From: Cryptomeria japonica
Lineage: Eukaryota; Streptophyta; Pinopsida; Cupressales; Cupressaceae
NCBI RefSeq assembly: GCF_030272615.1
Contig: NC_081414.1
Location: 524,008,137 to 524,072,136 of the forward strand
Reading direction: 5' to 3'
DNA: 64,000 bases
Shown here piece after piece: positions 32,653 through 45,408 of this stretch. Position numbers and translations under genes: made by a program. Position 1 is the first letter of the stretch. Every line of letters starts with the position of its first letter. A model generated the notes under the pieces. That model did no database searches. It was not told where the DNA came from and was given only the letters and a program-made list of their open reading frames with translations.

Positions 32653-33743
32653 TGTTAGGACCTAGGAGGCAACTGAGAGGGGGGGTGAATTAGTTGTCAA
32701 TTAATTTCAACCCAAATATAGCTTAATCAAACTTGATATATAATACCGATAAACCAAACTTAATGTCGATTGACAGATTAATAGTTAATATCAATACCGA
32801 TGAAACTTAATGCATGAAATAGAAAGAGAAACAACAGCCACAACACATAACACAAAGATTTGTACGTGGAAACCCTATAAGGGGAAAATGTACGGTGGGA
32901 AACCTTACCCATAATTAGATGATACTATTGCAGATAGTATGTGTATACAAATGGGGTCTACACATGCAGAAAGGCTAACCGCCTAGAGCTCACTACTTAA
33001 TCACAAAATAGGAGCCACACTGACTACAATTGGATGGTTAAGTCCAATGATAATGTACTGCTCAAAGTAGCATCTCCAATGTTGGATTCAGTACTGGTTA
33101 AGCTTTGATAATCACCTTCAAACCTTCCTTGAACCTTCTTTATGGTCTTCTCATATGATCTTCAATATTCACACATACCATGTTACATAACCTTACATAT
33201 CATATGCTATTCACATGTCCATTATTACTTATCTCACAAATGAGATCTTACATATATACCAAAACCTAAGACCAAATGTGTAGGTCAGCTCACTAAGAAT
33301 ATTACAATTAAATCAATTACAAACAAGTTAAGATGTGATGCATCATTTTGGCTCAATACATTTACAACAATATCCAATAAATAAATCATCTCCATAATGT
33401 ATCATGCTGATCTGGAATAGATAATGCATATCGATCCATAACCTAGACCAATTTGCCAGTAACAGCAAATATGTCAACCCATTTATACCATTAACCATAA
33501 TTCTGAAACCAAGTATCCAAACCATGTCTTAGACATAATCATGTGATCTCCAAATGATAACAAGTCATCCTTAGTGCCGATGAACAATATAACCTGTTGG
33601 TGAACAATATACCGGTGACTATGCATAAGTCACTAAACTTGTCGGTGAACACAATGTGCCTGTTCAACATAACCAAAGATCTCCAAAAGGATAAGTGTTG
33701 ACAACAATGACAAAACTAATGCAACACATCCATAACATCAACA
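32653..33743 (-). repeat. 5' LTR of element C
   Basis: 1091 bp, closely similar to 26972-28066. It ends at CATCAACA on the plus strand, just before the ATGTG duplication. Confidence 0.92.
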
Positions 33744-33897
33744 ATGTGATGGTATAATCTTTGTGATTTTGTTGATTTTCATCTGTCTTAGGTAATCTTC
33801 ATATGTTATGGTGGATCTTTGTTGTTGTTAGGCTAGGGTTTTGTGATTGAATCTATTTTAGTCTTTCAATATTGTTATTCCATTTTTACCATAAACA
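33744..33897 (+). repeat. 3' LTR of element B, right part
   Basis: Resumes with the duplicated ATGTG (33744-33748) and runs to CATAAACA, matching the last ~150 bp of the 5' LTR. The GTTTG target duplication follows at 33898-33902. Confidence 0.93.
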
Positions 33898-34590
33898 GTT
33901 TGTTCTATCTATCATCCTCTATATCTCTTTCTCTCCATCTCTTTCTCACTCCTCTATATCTCTTTGTATCCATCTCTCTCTAACTTTATCTTTCTCTATC
34001 TATCTATCTCCCCATTCCTCTTTATCTCTCTTTATCTCACTCTATCTATATCACTTCCTTTGTCTCTCTCATTCACTCTATTTTTTCTTCCATCTCTCAT
34101 ACTTTGTATCTTTATCACTCCTCTATCTCTATTCCTCTCTCTATCTCCCTCTCACTCCTCTCTCTATCTCTTTCTATCCATATCTTTCTATGTCTTTATC
34201 TCTCTATATCTCTCCCTCTCTCCCTATCCATCTTACTCTCTATATATTGATCTATCTCCCCTTCTCCACTTCTCCCCTTCTCTCCCCCTCCTCTATTTAT
34301 CTATCTCCTTATATCTCACCATCTATATCTCTCTATCTCTCCCTCTCCTGCTTCCTTCATATCTCTCGCTTCCATTATATCTCTCTAGCTCCCTATCTCT
34401 CTCTATCTTTATCTCCCCATATACCTCTCCCTATATCTCCATCTATTTTTATCTCTCCCCCACTCTCTATATCTATATGTATTTATCTCTTCCATTTCTA
34501 TCTATCCCTCTCTCCTCCATCTTAACTTTTATCTTCTCACCCCATCTCTCTCTCACTCTTCCCAACTCTATTTATCCCTCTCTATCTCTA
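33898..34590 (+). repeat. Pyrimidine-rich low-complexity tract, right part
   Basis: About 690 bp of TCTC/TATCTC-type repeats, the continuation of 13370-13642. The long Ser/Leu-rich open frames here are artefacts of the composition. Confidence 0.85.
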
Positions 34591-35256
34591 TTGAAAATAT
34601 AACATGAGCCTGATTATTATTTTCAATAATCTTTGGATCCCTACAAGTGGATCCATAGTTGATTTTAAATTATTGATTTTCCATTAAAACCTTTGTTGCA
34701 CAAACAACATCATGTGTTTAAGGGCCCACTAATTAACCTTGTGCACTACACACATGTAAGCAAAACAATACATCAAAAGTTTTTCTAATTAACCTTTGAA
34801 ACCTTTTTGGCTTACCCATTGTACACCAAAAGTGCAATTGCTAGTCTTATATACATCTAATTTGAATGGATTTGTACCTCATGAATGTTCATTCTTTTAC
34901 AAATTGACTATGTTGTATTCCCTAGTATTCACTTACAGTTATTACTCTTGATTGTTATATATGATGATTAAATTTTAATGATTGTGTTGAGTTACCATAT
35001 CAAACTTAGTTGTTTTGATAGTTTGTATATAAACTATTTTAAATTTGAACTCTTGAACCCTTTGTATTCATTATATGATAGAGTTATCCAGTAAGAAAAT
35101 TTGGTCATTATGCCTACTTGATAAAGTAGAAGTTAATTGGGACAATATACATATGATGAATAATTTAATAATAATTGCGTACCTATATGGATCTCTCATA
35201 TCTCACTTATTATGTTGTAACTTGTTATTACGATGCATTCCATCTTTATGTCATAT
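34591..35256. other. Spacer between elements B and D
   Basis: AT-rich, with no coding content that I recognise. A TTGAAAATA/TATTTTCAA inverted repeat lies at about 34592-34630. The last five bases (CATAT, 35252-35256) are the left target duplication of element D. Confidence 0.5.
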
Positions 35257-36134
35257 TGTTGGCATTCTACACTTAGATGAGAATAGTTGATGTTGTCATT
35301 GATAGCAACCAACTGGTAATATGGTTCACAACATACACCGGCTACAAACATCATCTACTGGCACTAGTAGGCACAACAAGATTATTCACACTGGCACCCA
35401 GTCTACACCGATAGAAGATCTTACCGACACCCCAGTCAACATGGAAATTATATTGTTTTGTATTGTAATTATATTGTATAGCTGAAATAATTTATTATAA
35501 AGACTCATATATGTATGAGATCTTATAGGTCATTTAGTAAGCGACATAGGTATGTGAAAAGTGTGTTAGGTATGTGAAATATGTATAGGTGATTAATGCA
35601 AGTGGATTATGAGAGCGAATATCTATATATGCATTTTGATGTAATAAGAGTAGAGCAGAGCGAAGAAAGGTTTATGGCAGAGGTATTTGACAGAGCTTAA
35701 ACCGGTACTGAATCAAGCATTGTAGATGCTATTTTGAGCAGTACATTGTCATTGGATTTAATCATCCAATTTTGTAGTCAATGTGACTCCTTTTTGTGAT
35801 TGAGCAGTGAGCTCTAGGCTATTGGCCTTCCTGCATGTGCAGGCCCCTATTGTATCAGTAATATTTATTCATATTGGCCAATGAGTAAATATAGCGGGTC
35901 ACAAATCCCAATGAGGTTTTTCCCCTATCGGGTTTCCTCTCCAAAATATCTTGTGTTATGGTGTGCATTGATTATGTCTCTCTTATTTCTCTTTATTGCT
36001 TTATTGCTTGTTTACCAGTACATTAATTTGGGTTGTAAAGTTGTAAACAAGTTTAAATATTTCATCCACCGGTTAGACACTGATTCACCCCGCCCCCCCT
36101 CTTAGTGTCTTTGGGACTAATCAAGTATCTAACA
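35257..36134 (+). repeat. 5' LTR of element D
   Basis: Contains segments such as GCAGTACATTGTCATTGGA, GTGAGCTCTAGG and TTTTTCCCCTATCGGGTTTC, each with a close counterpart in the element C LTR read on its coding strand. Near the end, GATTCACCCC and a run of C precede CTCTTAGTGTC. Confidence 0.9.
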
Positions 36135-36136
36135 AT

Positions 36137-36149
36137 TGGTATTAGAGCC
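36137..36149 (+). other. Primer-binding site of element D
   Basis: TGGTATTAGAGCC, two bases after the LTR, matches the initiator-Met tRNA PBS with one change. Confidence 0.85.
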
Positions 36150-36205
36150 TAGTACTCTATTTGCAAAAGCCTAATAGCTTGAGGAAGATTCTGAAACCGG
36201 CATCA

Positions 36206-37322
36206 ATGGAAAGATTGAGACAACAATTGGAAGGAGCTCTTGAAGATTTTGATGAAAATAAATTAAAGAATATCAAATTGGAAGATGAACTCAGAACTAC
36301 TCAGGAATTTATCAAAGAACTTCAAGATAACCCGATTATAGCAAAGAACAAGAAAAAAGAATTACATGTGCAATTGCAAAATCAAGATGATGAAGAAAAA
36401 GAAACTCTTAGAGATATTGCAGACAAATTGAGACAAGAGAACAGTAGCATGAAGAATGAGATGCAAGATTTAACCATGAGACTATGTAAAGTTATTGAAG
36501 ATAGAAAGAGGAATGAGGAAGATTTGGCTAGAAGACTAAATGAAAGATCAGATGAATCACAAAGGCTTAGTTATGAAAATGATATGCTCAAAACTGATTT
36601 GATCCACATGCAACATGACAAAGATGAACATTTGAGACAGGTTAGCACTTTGGAAAGTGAGTTGGTCACTGCAAATGAATACAAAGACAAATTCAAGGAA
36701 AGTTCAGATAATCTTGATGATATGTTGAAAAGTCAGAAACCTGATGGTGAAACAATTGGACTTGGATTTGAACATGGAGAAAGCTCAGGGACTGCAAAAT
36801 ATCATGATCACAACAAACTAGTAAGGCAACCTAATGCTTATAAATTTAATGGGGAAATGTTTTAATTGCAACAAATTTGGCCATAGAGAAAATCAGTGTA
36901 GATTTAGAAATAATCAGAATACAAACTTACCCACCGGTCAATATTCCAAATGCAATAAAAATGGTCATAACTCAGACAATTGCAGATTGAATGTAAAATG
37001 CTATGTTTGTGGTAGATTTGGACATTTATCCAATCAATTCAGAACTCAAACCGGTCAAGGTTATGGAAAGGCTATTTAGAGAAACAACGTAACTTGTTAT
37101 GCATGTAACAAAATTGGGCATATTGCAAAATTTTGTAGAAGCAAGAATTCACCGGTGAACAATAAAAGATCTAATAACAAAGGCAAAGAGAAGGTGACTA
37201 AAATCAAGCATGAATTTTCAAAACAATGGATTAGGAAGAGAGATCAGAAAGGTGATGAATCTGTCACTACATCGATAGAACAGGGTAATCCTGCACTGAC
37301 AGGAGATTCTTCATCCAACTAA
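36206..37322 (+). pseudogene. Element D ORF1: coiled-coil protein with four CCHC knuckles
   Basis: From the ATG at 36206-36208, ~210 residues are a charged heptad-rich coiled coil (MERLRQQLEGALEDF ...). Then comes SSDNLDDMLKSQKPDGETIG with GLGFEHGESS, resembling the C-terminal linker of Copia gag. A frameshift near 36860 leads into knuckles: CFNCNKFGHRENQC (intact), YSKCNKNGHNSDNC (first Cys lost), CYVCGRFGHLSNQF (last Cys lost) and CYACNKIGHIAKFC (after an in-frame TAG at 37077-37079). The TAA at 37320-37322 ends it. The capsid part of a Copia gag is absent. It probably bound RNA; this is inference from the knuckles. Confidence 0.75.
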
Positions 37323-37599
37323 GGAATAATCCTTAGGGGTAAGGCAACAAATTGAAAACCATGCATTTACCCTTGGTTGATGGTAAGAAGCTATATTTCT
37401 TCTTTACCGACAGATATGTGGACTTTTTCACTTCACCGATGAGCATTTATTGCACTTGTAAGTCAAAATTTTGGTTATAAAGGCATTGTAACCTTTAATT
37501 TCAACTCACCAAGCATCTAAGCATTCAAAGAGAGAAAAATTGAGCAAAGGCATTCTAAAAGCGAAGCTGCAAAGATATTTTTCAGGGCATCCAAGGATT

Positions 37600-40500
37600 T
37601 CACAGTTAAGAGGTATTCATCTTTCAAATTCACATCTTCATCTTTTGTTCCCGAATTCATAGCAAACCCTACCATTGTGGAAAACATTAAGTGACCTAGA
37701 CCATTTTTCAAGATCATTCCCAAGATAGCAAAATAGGATGATTCTATTGGTACATTTTCCAAAATTCTGAAGGGAGTCGCGTTCACTGAAGACCCTAGGG
37801 CATACATACATTGCAACATAGAAATTTTTGGATCTAAAGATTTGATGAACATGTACATGAATGTAATTACTCACAAGGATGGGATAGTGAAACCATAACA
37901 TAAGGTAGTTGAGGATTTAAGTTTCATAGACATCCTCCATATGCCATAATTCTCAGATGAAGTCATCTTCTATGTCCTTAACAGAGTTCATGAAGAATTT
38001 ATGTGGTTGGACTCGGTATTCAAGATAACCAAGGAAGCTATTAAAGTTGTTATTGGATTACCCTCCACCGGTTCTAGACCTGACAAGAAGAGGAAAATCC
38101 CTAACAAGGAATTTTTGAGCTTAACCAGAGCTACATATGACAACCGGTCACTTAGGGTTAATGACATAGAGGATAAAAATGTTAAAATTTACTAGCATGA
38201 TAATTGGATATAAAGTTGGTCACACAAATATATTGAATTATGTGTCAAGCTCATGCATTCACAGTGCACATGAGATGATTGTAAACAATGCAAAAATTGA
38301 TATTTGTGAATGGTTGAAGGAATAATTGCTAGAAAATTTGGATAAGATAAAAGGTGACAAGAAAGGAACATTCAAATTTGGAAATATGTTGGTATGTTTA
38401 AAGCTTTACTTTTCCAAGGAGATCCTCAGTATAGGTCATAAGGATTTTGCCTATGATATTTCTGTTGGAAAATAGATAAAGGAGGCAATCACCGGCATGG
38501 GAGCTAATAGTGATGAGTTGGTCAAAGATTACTTCAAAAATTTCCAAACTAGAATGAAACAGAGAGAAAGGATTTCCCAAAGCATCGTAGACAAATATGA
38601 TAAACAAATATGCTTTGTAGTAAAGAGAGATTAAATCTAGATGGAAGCAGTCAAACCTAGAACAATATGGATTATGGAAATGGGATATGAGGTGGACTCT
38701 CACATCTTGGAATCATATGAAAAAATACTCCTAGATGCTCCACCGGAACCATCAGAGAAAATATTTGGTAGTGCTGAAACAATTGAAAGTGACGTAGCCA
38801 TGATGAAGGAAAGAAAGAAAAGAGACAAATTCTTGAAAGATGCTTCTAAAATGGTAAAAGAAATTACAGAAGGGTTGATGAGTCTTGGTGATATTGCTGC
38901 TGAAGTAAAAAGTCAGTCAGAGCAAACACCGGTAGCTCATGTTTCCCCGGTTGTTACTTCTTCTGAGACAGAAAGTGATAAAGCAACTGAATTTAAAAGA
39001 GTTGAAAAGAAGAAAATAAAACCTTCACCAAAACCTGACCCATCTCCAAAGAATTCAAGGACACAAAGAAAGAAGCAACAGGCTGTAAGAGAGCCTAGTG
39101 GTCCCAAGAAGAAGGTAACTCCTAAGAAGAAATCAGAACCTAAGGTACTAGAGACTCTTACACCAAAGGAACTGATAAATGAAATCACACAAGAAGGTAA
39201 CCTTAGCAATGTAAATAAACTCTATCATTCTTTCAAGGATGCAGATAAAAACACTATAGAGGAAAGCATTATATTACATCTAGATATCTACAAGAAAGTT
39301 CTCATTGAAGTTGTAGATGATCTGCCTAATGATTTGTATTTGAGGTTAGAAGCTAAAAGGATGTTAGTTATGGCATTAGATAAGAAATTAAAAGTTGAAG
39401 CGTTGTTGGTAGTTCACCCTGTTAACTCCAAACAAGAGATTGATTAATTGATTGTAGAAGCCAACCAGTTAGTTTTTGTAAGTGGTCACTGGCAGGTTAG
39501 CCTTATGGCAGGCCAAGTTAAGGAGATTGTAGATGAAACAACAAACAAGTGGGACATATTCTTTGTGGAAAGAGAGAAGAAAGAGGAAAAGGATAGATAG
39601 AAAATGGATAAGTCTTTTACAAAGGTATATCAAAAGGATAAAGGTAAAGGTAAAATTGGTAGTGTACCTAATATAATGGTCAAGGATAACCTTCCTCCAC
39701 TGGCACAGGACACCCCACCAATAACTGCAGAGACACCGGTACAAAATGACAGTCAACAAGAAGAAAAGGTAGAGGAAATAACAAGAGATGACACCAATCT
39801 AGAATCTGAAGTTCTTCTTACCATTAATGTGGACACACAAGACTTCAACATTGTCATGGGCAAAGAGATTGCAGAGGTAAAACAAACTCATGCTGCAAAT
39901 ATTGAAATCTCTGAGTCACTAGTCAACACTGTTGACTCTCAGAACATTGAGATACCAACACAAGTTGAGAAACCTAATACCATCCCAGATGCTACTCAGC
40001 CTAACATTGAGAAACCGACAGAAGCACAAGCAAAAGCAGAGGTAAAAACACAAACTAAACCTACAAATGTCGACAATTAGCAGAAGGTAGAGAAATCGAC
40101 AAAGAAAGAACCTGAATAGAGAATAGTTGAACCAACAGTCAGCAAGATAGAGAATAAGGAAGACAGTAAGATTGAAAGAAAAACTGAAACACGGAATGAG
40201 AAAAAAGCAGAAATAGTGAATAAAGAAGAGGTCAATGATGGAAATAAGGAAGAAATGGTTAAGGCAATTGGATAAGTGTCTGAAGAAAAGAAAGTTATAG
40301 CTGATCCTAGCACTTCAACCATGAATTTCAAGCCTACAAATGTGACTGGTGTACTTCTGGATTCAATTAAGAGGATCATAGATTGCAACCCCTTAGCATT
40401 CAAGGCCATTGATGGCACATTACCTATATTGAATATAATTGCACCGACTTGTAAGATAGATCACATTGTCCAAATTTATTGCTTCAAATATGTTAACTAT

Positions 40501-40728
40501 AGATAAGATTAATGAGGAGACTGTTAAGGAAAGGGTGAATAAGGAGAAAAATAAATTCTTTAATAAAACTATCAAGGATTGTATTGAGAACATTGATTCC
40601 TTATTACCAGTACTTAATTCTACCATTCTCGAATATAAAGAATTGTATAAGGAACCATGCAAGCCTCACAACTTGACATAAGACATTGAGGAAGAGATAA
40701 AGAAGACACAAAAAGAGATTGATAATAT
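37600..40728 (+). pseudogene. Element D ORF2, first part: unknown protein
   Basis: Plus-strand coding sequence with several stops. The N-terminal ~200 residues match the start of ORF2 in element E: the pattern RVHEEFMWLDSVFKITKEAI lines up with RVHDGFMWLAEQPFKITKEI, and GLPSTG follows. The rest (open at 38641-39447 and 39604-40080) is rich in Lys, Glu, Pro and Thr, with a Lys/Ser-rich stretch near 39000-39150, and looks disordered apart from helical segments. No known catalytic motif. Element E interrupts it after GATAATAT at 40728; it continues at 47834. Confidence 0.65.
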
Positions 40729-41906
40729 TGTTAGGCCCAATATGGAAAGCTAATGTACTAAGAGGGGAGGGGTGAATCAGTACTTCAAATCCTTTCTTCT
40801 TCAATAACTTTACTATTATGCATAAACCAAAAACTGTTGTAACATAACATAAAGCTAAAACAAATAAATAACAATCATACATGATTCACTCCATAACACA
40901 TATATTTTGGTTACGTAAAAACTCTTGGCTAGAGAGAAAAACTGCGGTGGGGATGGCACCCACAACTTCACTACTGCAATAATAAAGGTTGCTCGGTTAG
41001 AGCTACATGTTTAGCTGTTTCTGATAGCTTACCCTGTTAGGAGTATCAAGATCATTAGATCTACCTTGCTAAAGGATTTTACAACACTTATTCTAAATGC
41101 TACACCTGGTTAAAGGCTTTACAATTTATAGACTTTGTTAGAGTCTTTTACCCTGTTAAAGGTTTTTCTTACAACTCAAAATATTATAATAAAATATTTA
41201 CAAATATCTGCAACTTTACATCTAAAATGTTGTAGTAGATTCTATGTGCTCAAAATGAGATTACCTTGCTTATAGCATACCTCAGTAACCCATAAAGTAA
41301 CTCGGTAAACCTTTCTATTTACTCTGTTCCTTGACTGTTCTCTGAAATCCTTCTCAGTGACCTCTGTGTCTCTGACAGTCACAATACTTAGTGCTTTCCC
41401 ATCTTTTCACATATGTCTGTCTTCACACTCATACACACACACATATTTGATCCTAATTCATGTTGTATAAATAGATCTCTTATGTCAGTGATCTGGTTCA
41501 TTGCTTCGATCTTACAAACATGATTTATCAAATGAATAACCATACAAAATATTTCATTGGATAGATGACCTCAAAATCATACAAAATCCTTAAGTGCAAT
41601 TCCCAATGAGATAATGGTTCTCTGTTGCTTGATCTTGTAACATGTTTCCACACATGTGTCTAGGTTCAATGAATCTAGTAAAATGTTTCACTCGGTGTAT
41701 ATCAACTCAGTGTATCATTATTATTGCTCGGTAGACATAGAGTGTTACTCGGTAGACAGCTCAGTGTATACTAGGCTCTGTGACTACTTTCTTCTTTAAC
41801 CGACTGCTCTATGCTTACCGACTAAATATTTCGATAGTAGTAACCAACTAAAGTATATAGAATGACTTTGGATATAAAACTAATGGCAACTTAGTAAGTA
41901 GTAACA
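40729..41906 (-). repeat. 3' LTR of element E
   Basis: Near its TG end on the plus strand it has AGAGGGGAGGGGTGAATCAG, the counterpart of the C-rich U5 of elements C and D. It includes ~100 bp (around 41520-41630) missing from the right LTR. Confidence 0.9.
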
Positions 41907-42258
41907 ATCTACCCTTTTGACATTAGTTGAGATGTTTGACAAAACTACTTTAACTCAAAAATCTATATACTTACAAAATTTGACTAAACAGACAGTATAT
42001 ACATTTGTCAATAAAATAGTATATTCAGATATACTCCCCTTATCAATATACTATACATAACTCTGATTTTGCATGCTCGGTGATCAATATTCTGTATTAA
42101 CTGCTCAGTTGTCACTGCTCTGTTCACTACCGGTTCACTATCAAAATTAACTGTGCATTTGATACTTTGTTCTGCTCGGTATACTCCCCTGTATACTACA
42201 CTCCCCCTTTGATATTTTGATACTATACTCACTCCCCCTTTTTGACAAACATCAAAAC
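41907..42258 (-). other. 3' untranslated region of element E with several polypurine tracts
   Basis: Coding strand shows AAAAAGGGGGAGT just after the ORF2 stop (about 42231-42243), AAAGGGGGAGTGT (about 42198-42210), AGGGGAGT twice (near 42183 and 42034) and AAAAGGGTAGAT next to the LTR (41907-41918). The LTR-adjacent one is the likeliest primer, though it is the weakest in G content. Confidence 0.6.
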
Positions 42259-44803
42259 TTAGTTACCATTCGATGGTGGCAACTGGTCAAAAATGGATTT
42301 GTACTTTATCCTTGCATTGGTGAGAGCGGTAGAGAGGGCATCCTTGATACTATCCATGAATGAATTCTGAGCTGTGATGTCAGCTAACAGTGAAATTAGT
42401 CCATCTAAAGTGCTTCCCTCTTGTTGAGTGGATAGGGAGGTAGCTTTGTTGATCTATTCTTGGATGGATGAAAGATGAGGAATGAATAATGTCTAAAGAG
42501 TCATAATGTCCATCCTTATTTTGTGCTCTTCATTCCTAAGTTCCAATTGTTGAGCCATGAGCTTTTGTAATTTTGTATAGAAATTCTAAATAGAATTTGG
42601 CTCAGTGGTCAACTTATTTGAGAGATCAGTGATCTCTTTCTCAATCACTTCTGTTTTATTTTTTATATCTTTAATGAATAAAGAAAATTTATAGAGTTTC
42701 TGAAATAAATAAAGAATGTGCTTGAGTTGAGGGGACAACTCAGCAATAAATTTGACAAGTTTTACTTTGCCAATAGCAATAGCTTTCTGTACCTCTTAAA
42801 TCATTTTAGTAGTGAGCTCTATATCCTTCAATTTGCTCAAATATTTAGATGCGTCTACTCCAAATGTCTCTATTTTTGTTAGGAGCTCATCCAGTTGAAT
42901 ATGGATGGCTGCATCTTTTGTCACTGTAGCTTCAGGTAGCATATCTGTTAATAGTGCTTTCACCGTTTGAAGTACTTTGTTTTTCTTTTGAATAGCCATT
43001 TTCTTTTCCTATTCTGCTTTGGCTTTCAATAGTTCACCGAATTCAATGAGTGTTTTCCCTTTTAATTTGGATATGTCTACATTCGACAACACTATTGGTT
43101 TTGACAAATCTACTTTGAAACTATGCTTTTTCATCTTCTTTTCTTTACCTTTCACTGATTGAACTAACACAATGGCTTGGGAGGCTTTTTGACACTCGGT
43201 AGGTTGCTCGGTAGAGGCAACACTTTTGTCAATTTCTTGAACCTCTGATGTAGCCTTTGTTGTGTCCTTCGGTGCTTTTGTGCTTGGGGTCTCGATTGTA
43301 AACTTTTCAGAGCTAGAAGGGGCTTGAGAGGTCTATTCCCCAGTGGCCTGAGAAGTAGTTTCTCCTTCTGTAGACTTGTGATCCTCTGTTCCTTGTTCAC
43401 TATCCTGAGGGGCCTCGGTTGAAGCAGGCTGAGTGACCGGAGGATAGGTCTGAACTTGTTCCAAAACTGACTCACTCAATACTAGTTTGGCATATGCATT
43501 TCCTTCTATCATTTCCTATTCTTGTGCCTCAGTGTCCATGATATCCTCAACAACTTATATAGTGTTAGCAGGGTCTTGCTTGGTGATATCAGGATCTTGC
43601 TCGGCGACATCAGCAATTTCAACTTCAACTTGTTCACTAGCATTCTTGATTCAAAAGATTTCCTATCGTTTTTCCTTTATCTCATTCTCTACATCCAAGT
43701 AAAGGCCATTCATCAATTTCAAGGCTCTTTGCTTGACTAGGAAGTTTGTGTGGCAGTTTTTCAGATGTTCTTTGATCTCATCTACCAACATGTCTGGAAA
43801 GAGATGTACCAGACTTCTTTCTCTCATCTGTTTCTCTAAGTCCATGGCATACTTCCACATGTTATCAATATGCAAATATAATTCATTTGGAAGAGATTTA
43901 GATACTTCCAATGGGACCAATCAGAATTTTAGAAGTGTGCAGATTATGGCTTCTTCAATTTGTCTCTTTTCATCAGCAGATCTGGATTCATACTTAACAT
44001 ATCAAAATGCTCCAAATCCACCATATTGCTTTAGATTAGCACAAAAATTATCAACACTATGTACATCTACCTTTTTACTCTTGACAATCTGAAATTTATT
44101 TTTTTCAAATTTGGTGTCACTGGACTCTTTAGTCAAAATGAGTCTCTGAGTAGATTTCTTGTAAGTTTTTGTTATGTTTGGAACATCAACATTCTTTGGT
44201 TTCTTACTCAGTGACGCTGCAGATGATCTTGTGTTTGGGCACTTGACTAAAGGAGTCGGTGATACCTTTGATGTATCTTGTTTCTTCCTTTTCAAAACTT
44301 TCCCTTTAGGCAACTTGGTGCTCAAAGTAATGGCTACCTCTTGGGCTTCAGATTACTCCTCGGTGATAACTGGAGTGCCCTTGATAGGTGTGGAGGAAGA
44401 ACTTTCTCCAAATTTCCTTGGTGATTTTAAATGGTTGTTCCGCTAACCACATGAAACCATCATGAACTCTGCTCATAACAAACTTGACCCATTGGGGTTT
44501 GAAGACACGAGGATAGGTTAGGGCTTCGGTCAATCCCTTGATTTTGATGTGTTCATACTTGCTATCCAATTTCCCATCAGTCCACAATTCATCATATGTG
44601 TCCTTGATCTCAACATGACCTAGTTCCTCAACACGACACTTAGTGAAGAATCTGACATCCTCAACTAATAAAACTCTATCTGGAATGAGTGAAAAAGTAG
44701 TTTTATCATCCAGTTCAGATGCTACTTTGGGAGTTAGAGAGTATTTCAGTGAGGGCTTTTCAATGTTCTCTACAACAACGGGCTTCTGGATCTTAGGTGC
44801 CAT
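42259..44803 (-). pseudogene. Element E ORF2: unknown protein, degenerate
   Basis: Starts at a true ATG (44801-44803) with MAPKIQKPVVVENIEKPSLK and ends with a TAA at 42259-42261; about 850 codons with stops and frameshifts. The first 150 residues are compact-looking, contain HDGFMWLAEQPFKITKEIW and match element D ORF2. Next is a basic stretch (KGKVLKRKKQDTSK), then KYAMDLEKQMRERS and a helical region, then a Ser/Thr/Pro/Glu-rich tail and a final helical part (LLTDMLPEATVTKDAAIHIQ). No motif of RT, integrase, protease or transposase. The FKITKE and GLP-like signature is reminiscent of uncharacterised plant transposon-associated proteins, but I cannot name a family. Confidence 0.7.
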
Positions 44804-45408
44804 TGCAAATTTTGGATAAATACTAACAAAAGATTCTTAGGGTTTGAAGACTTTTAAACAACAAATCTAAAATAGATAATCACACTGCTATTTCCCAGTA
44901 GCTAACTCTTAGAAATGCTTGAGATCGATGTGTAAATACCTTGAATTTTGCTTCGTAGGAGGTTTGATCACCTTTGAATCACTTTGCTCTGCTCTCTTGA
45001 AAACTTGGTAAGTGTAAAATGATCGCGCAAAAAGCTTTTAAGTACACAATATACCTTATTGGGCTCCATGCAGTTAGGTCAAAAACATTAAATGCACTGG
45101 GTACCACTTCCTTTTTATGCTTTTACCAAGTAGCCAAACTTCCTATATTTACCGACTAGACAGGCTTCCTGTATTTACCGACTTGACAGGCTTCCTGAAG
45201 ACTAGATAGAATTTCAAACTCGCTAATGCATCTTAGCTATGCAGATTTTGGAATTAAGTACATAGTAAAATAGGAACTGTTAAGATTTAACCTTTGAAAG
45301 AATGCAGTCCCTTCATACCTTTACCGATTAATCTGGAATTGGTGCACCTAACTCGGTAGGTAAGGTGCTTTCTTCATTTGACACAATTTCCTTATTTTTC
45401 CAAATCAT

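Larger units (their letters stand above)
26972..33743 (-). mobile_element. Element C: complete Ty1/Copia retrotransposon nested in the 3' LTR of element B
   Basis: LTRs at 26972-28066 (1095 bp) and 32653-33743 (1091 bp), oriented on the minus strand. The target duplication ATGTG is exact (26967-26971 and 33744-33748). The primer-binding site is complementary to initiator Met tRNA and the polypurine tract is intact. Domain order gag, zinc knuckle, protease, integrase, RT, RNase H places it in Copia. The coding region has several stops and frameshifts. It inserted after element B did. I do not assign a lineage. Confidence 0.95.
13643..33897 (+). mobile_element. Element B: complete, internally deleted Tat-like Gypsy retrotransposon with nested insertions
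   Basis: The LTR pair is 13643-14438 (796 bp) and 26326-26971 plus 33749-33897 (795 bp once the nested Copia element and its duplicated 5 bp are excluded). Both LTRs begin TGTA and end AACA. The target duplication GTTTG is exact (13638-13642 and 33898-33902). Order: 5' LTR, primer-binding site, 2.3-kb leader, gag relic, protease relic with a hAT-like insertion, unrelated replacement sequence, integrase tail, antisense PMD relic, polypurine tract, 3' LTR. RT, RNase H and most of integrase are missing. Total 20,255 bp; about 12.6 kb without the nested elements. It cannot be autonomous. Confidence 0.93.

Noticed and set aside
33872-34602. Two overlapping ~215-codon Ser/Leu/Tyr-rich open frames.
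   Set aside because: They come from the pyrimidine-rich repeat, which lacks stop triplets; codon content follows the repeat and not a protein family.
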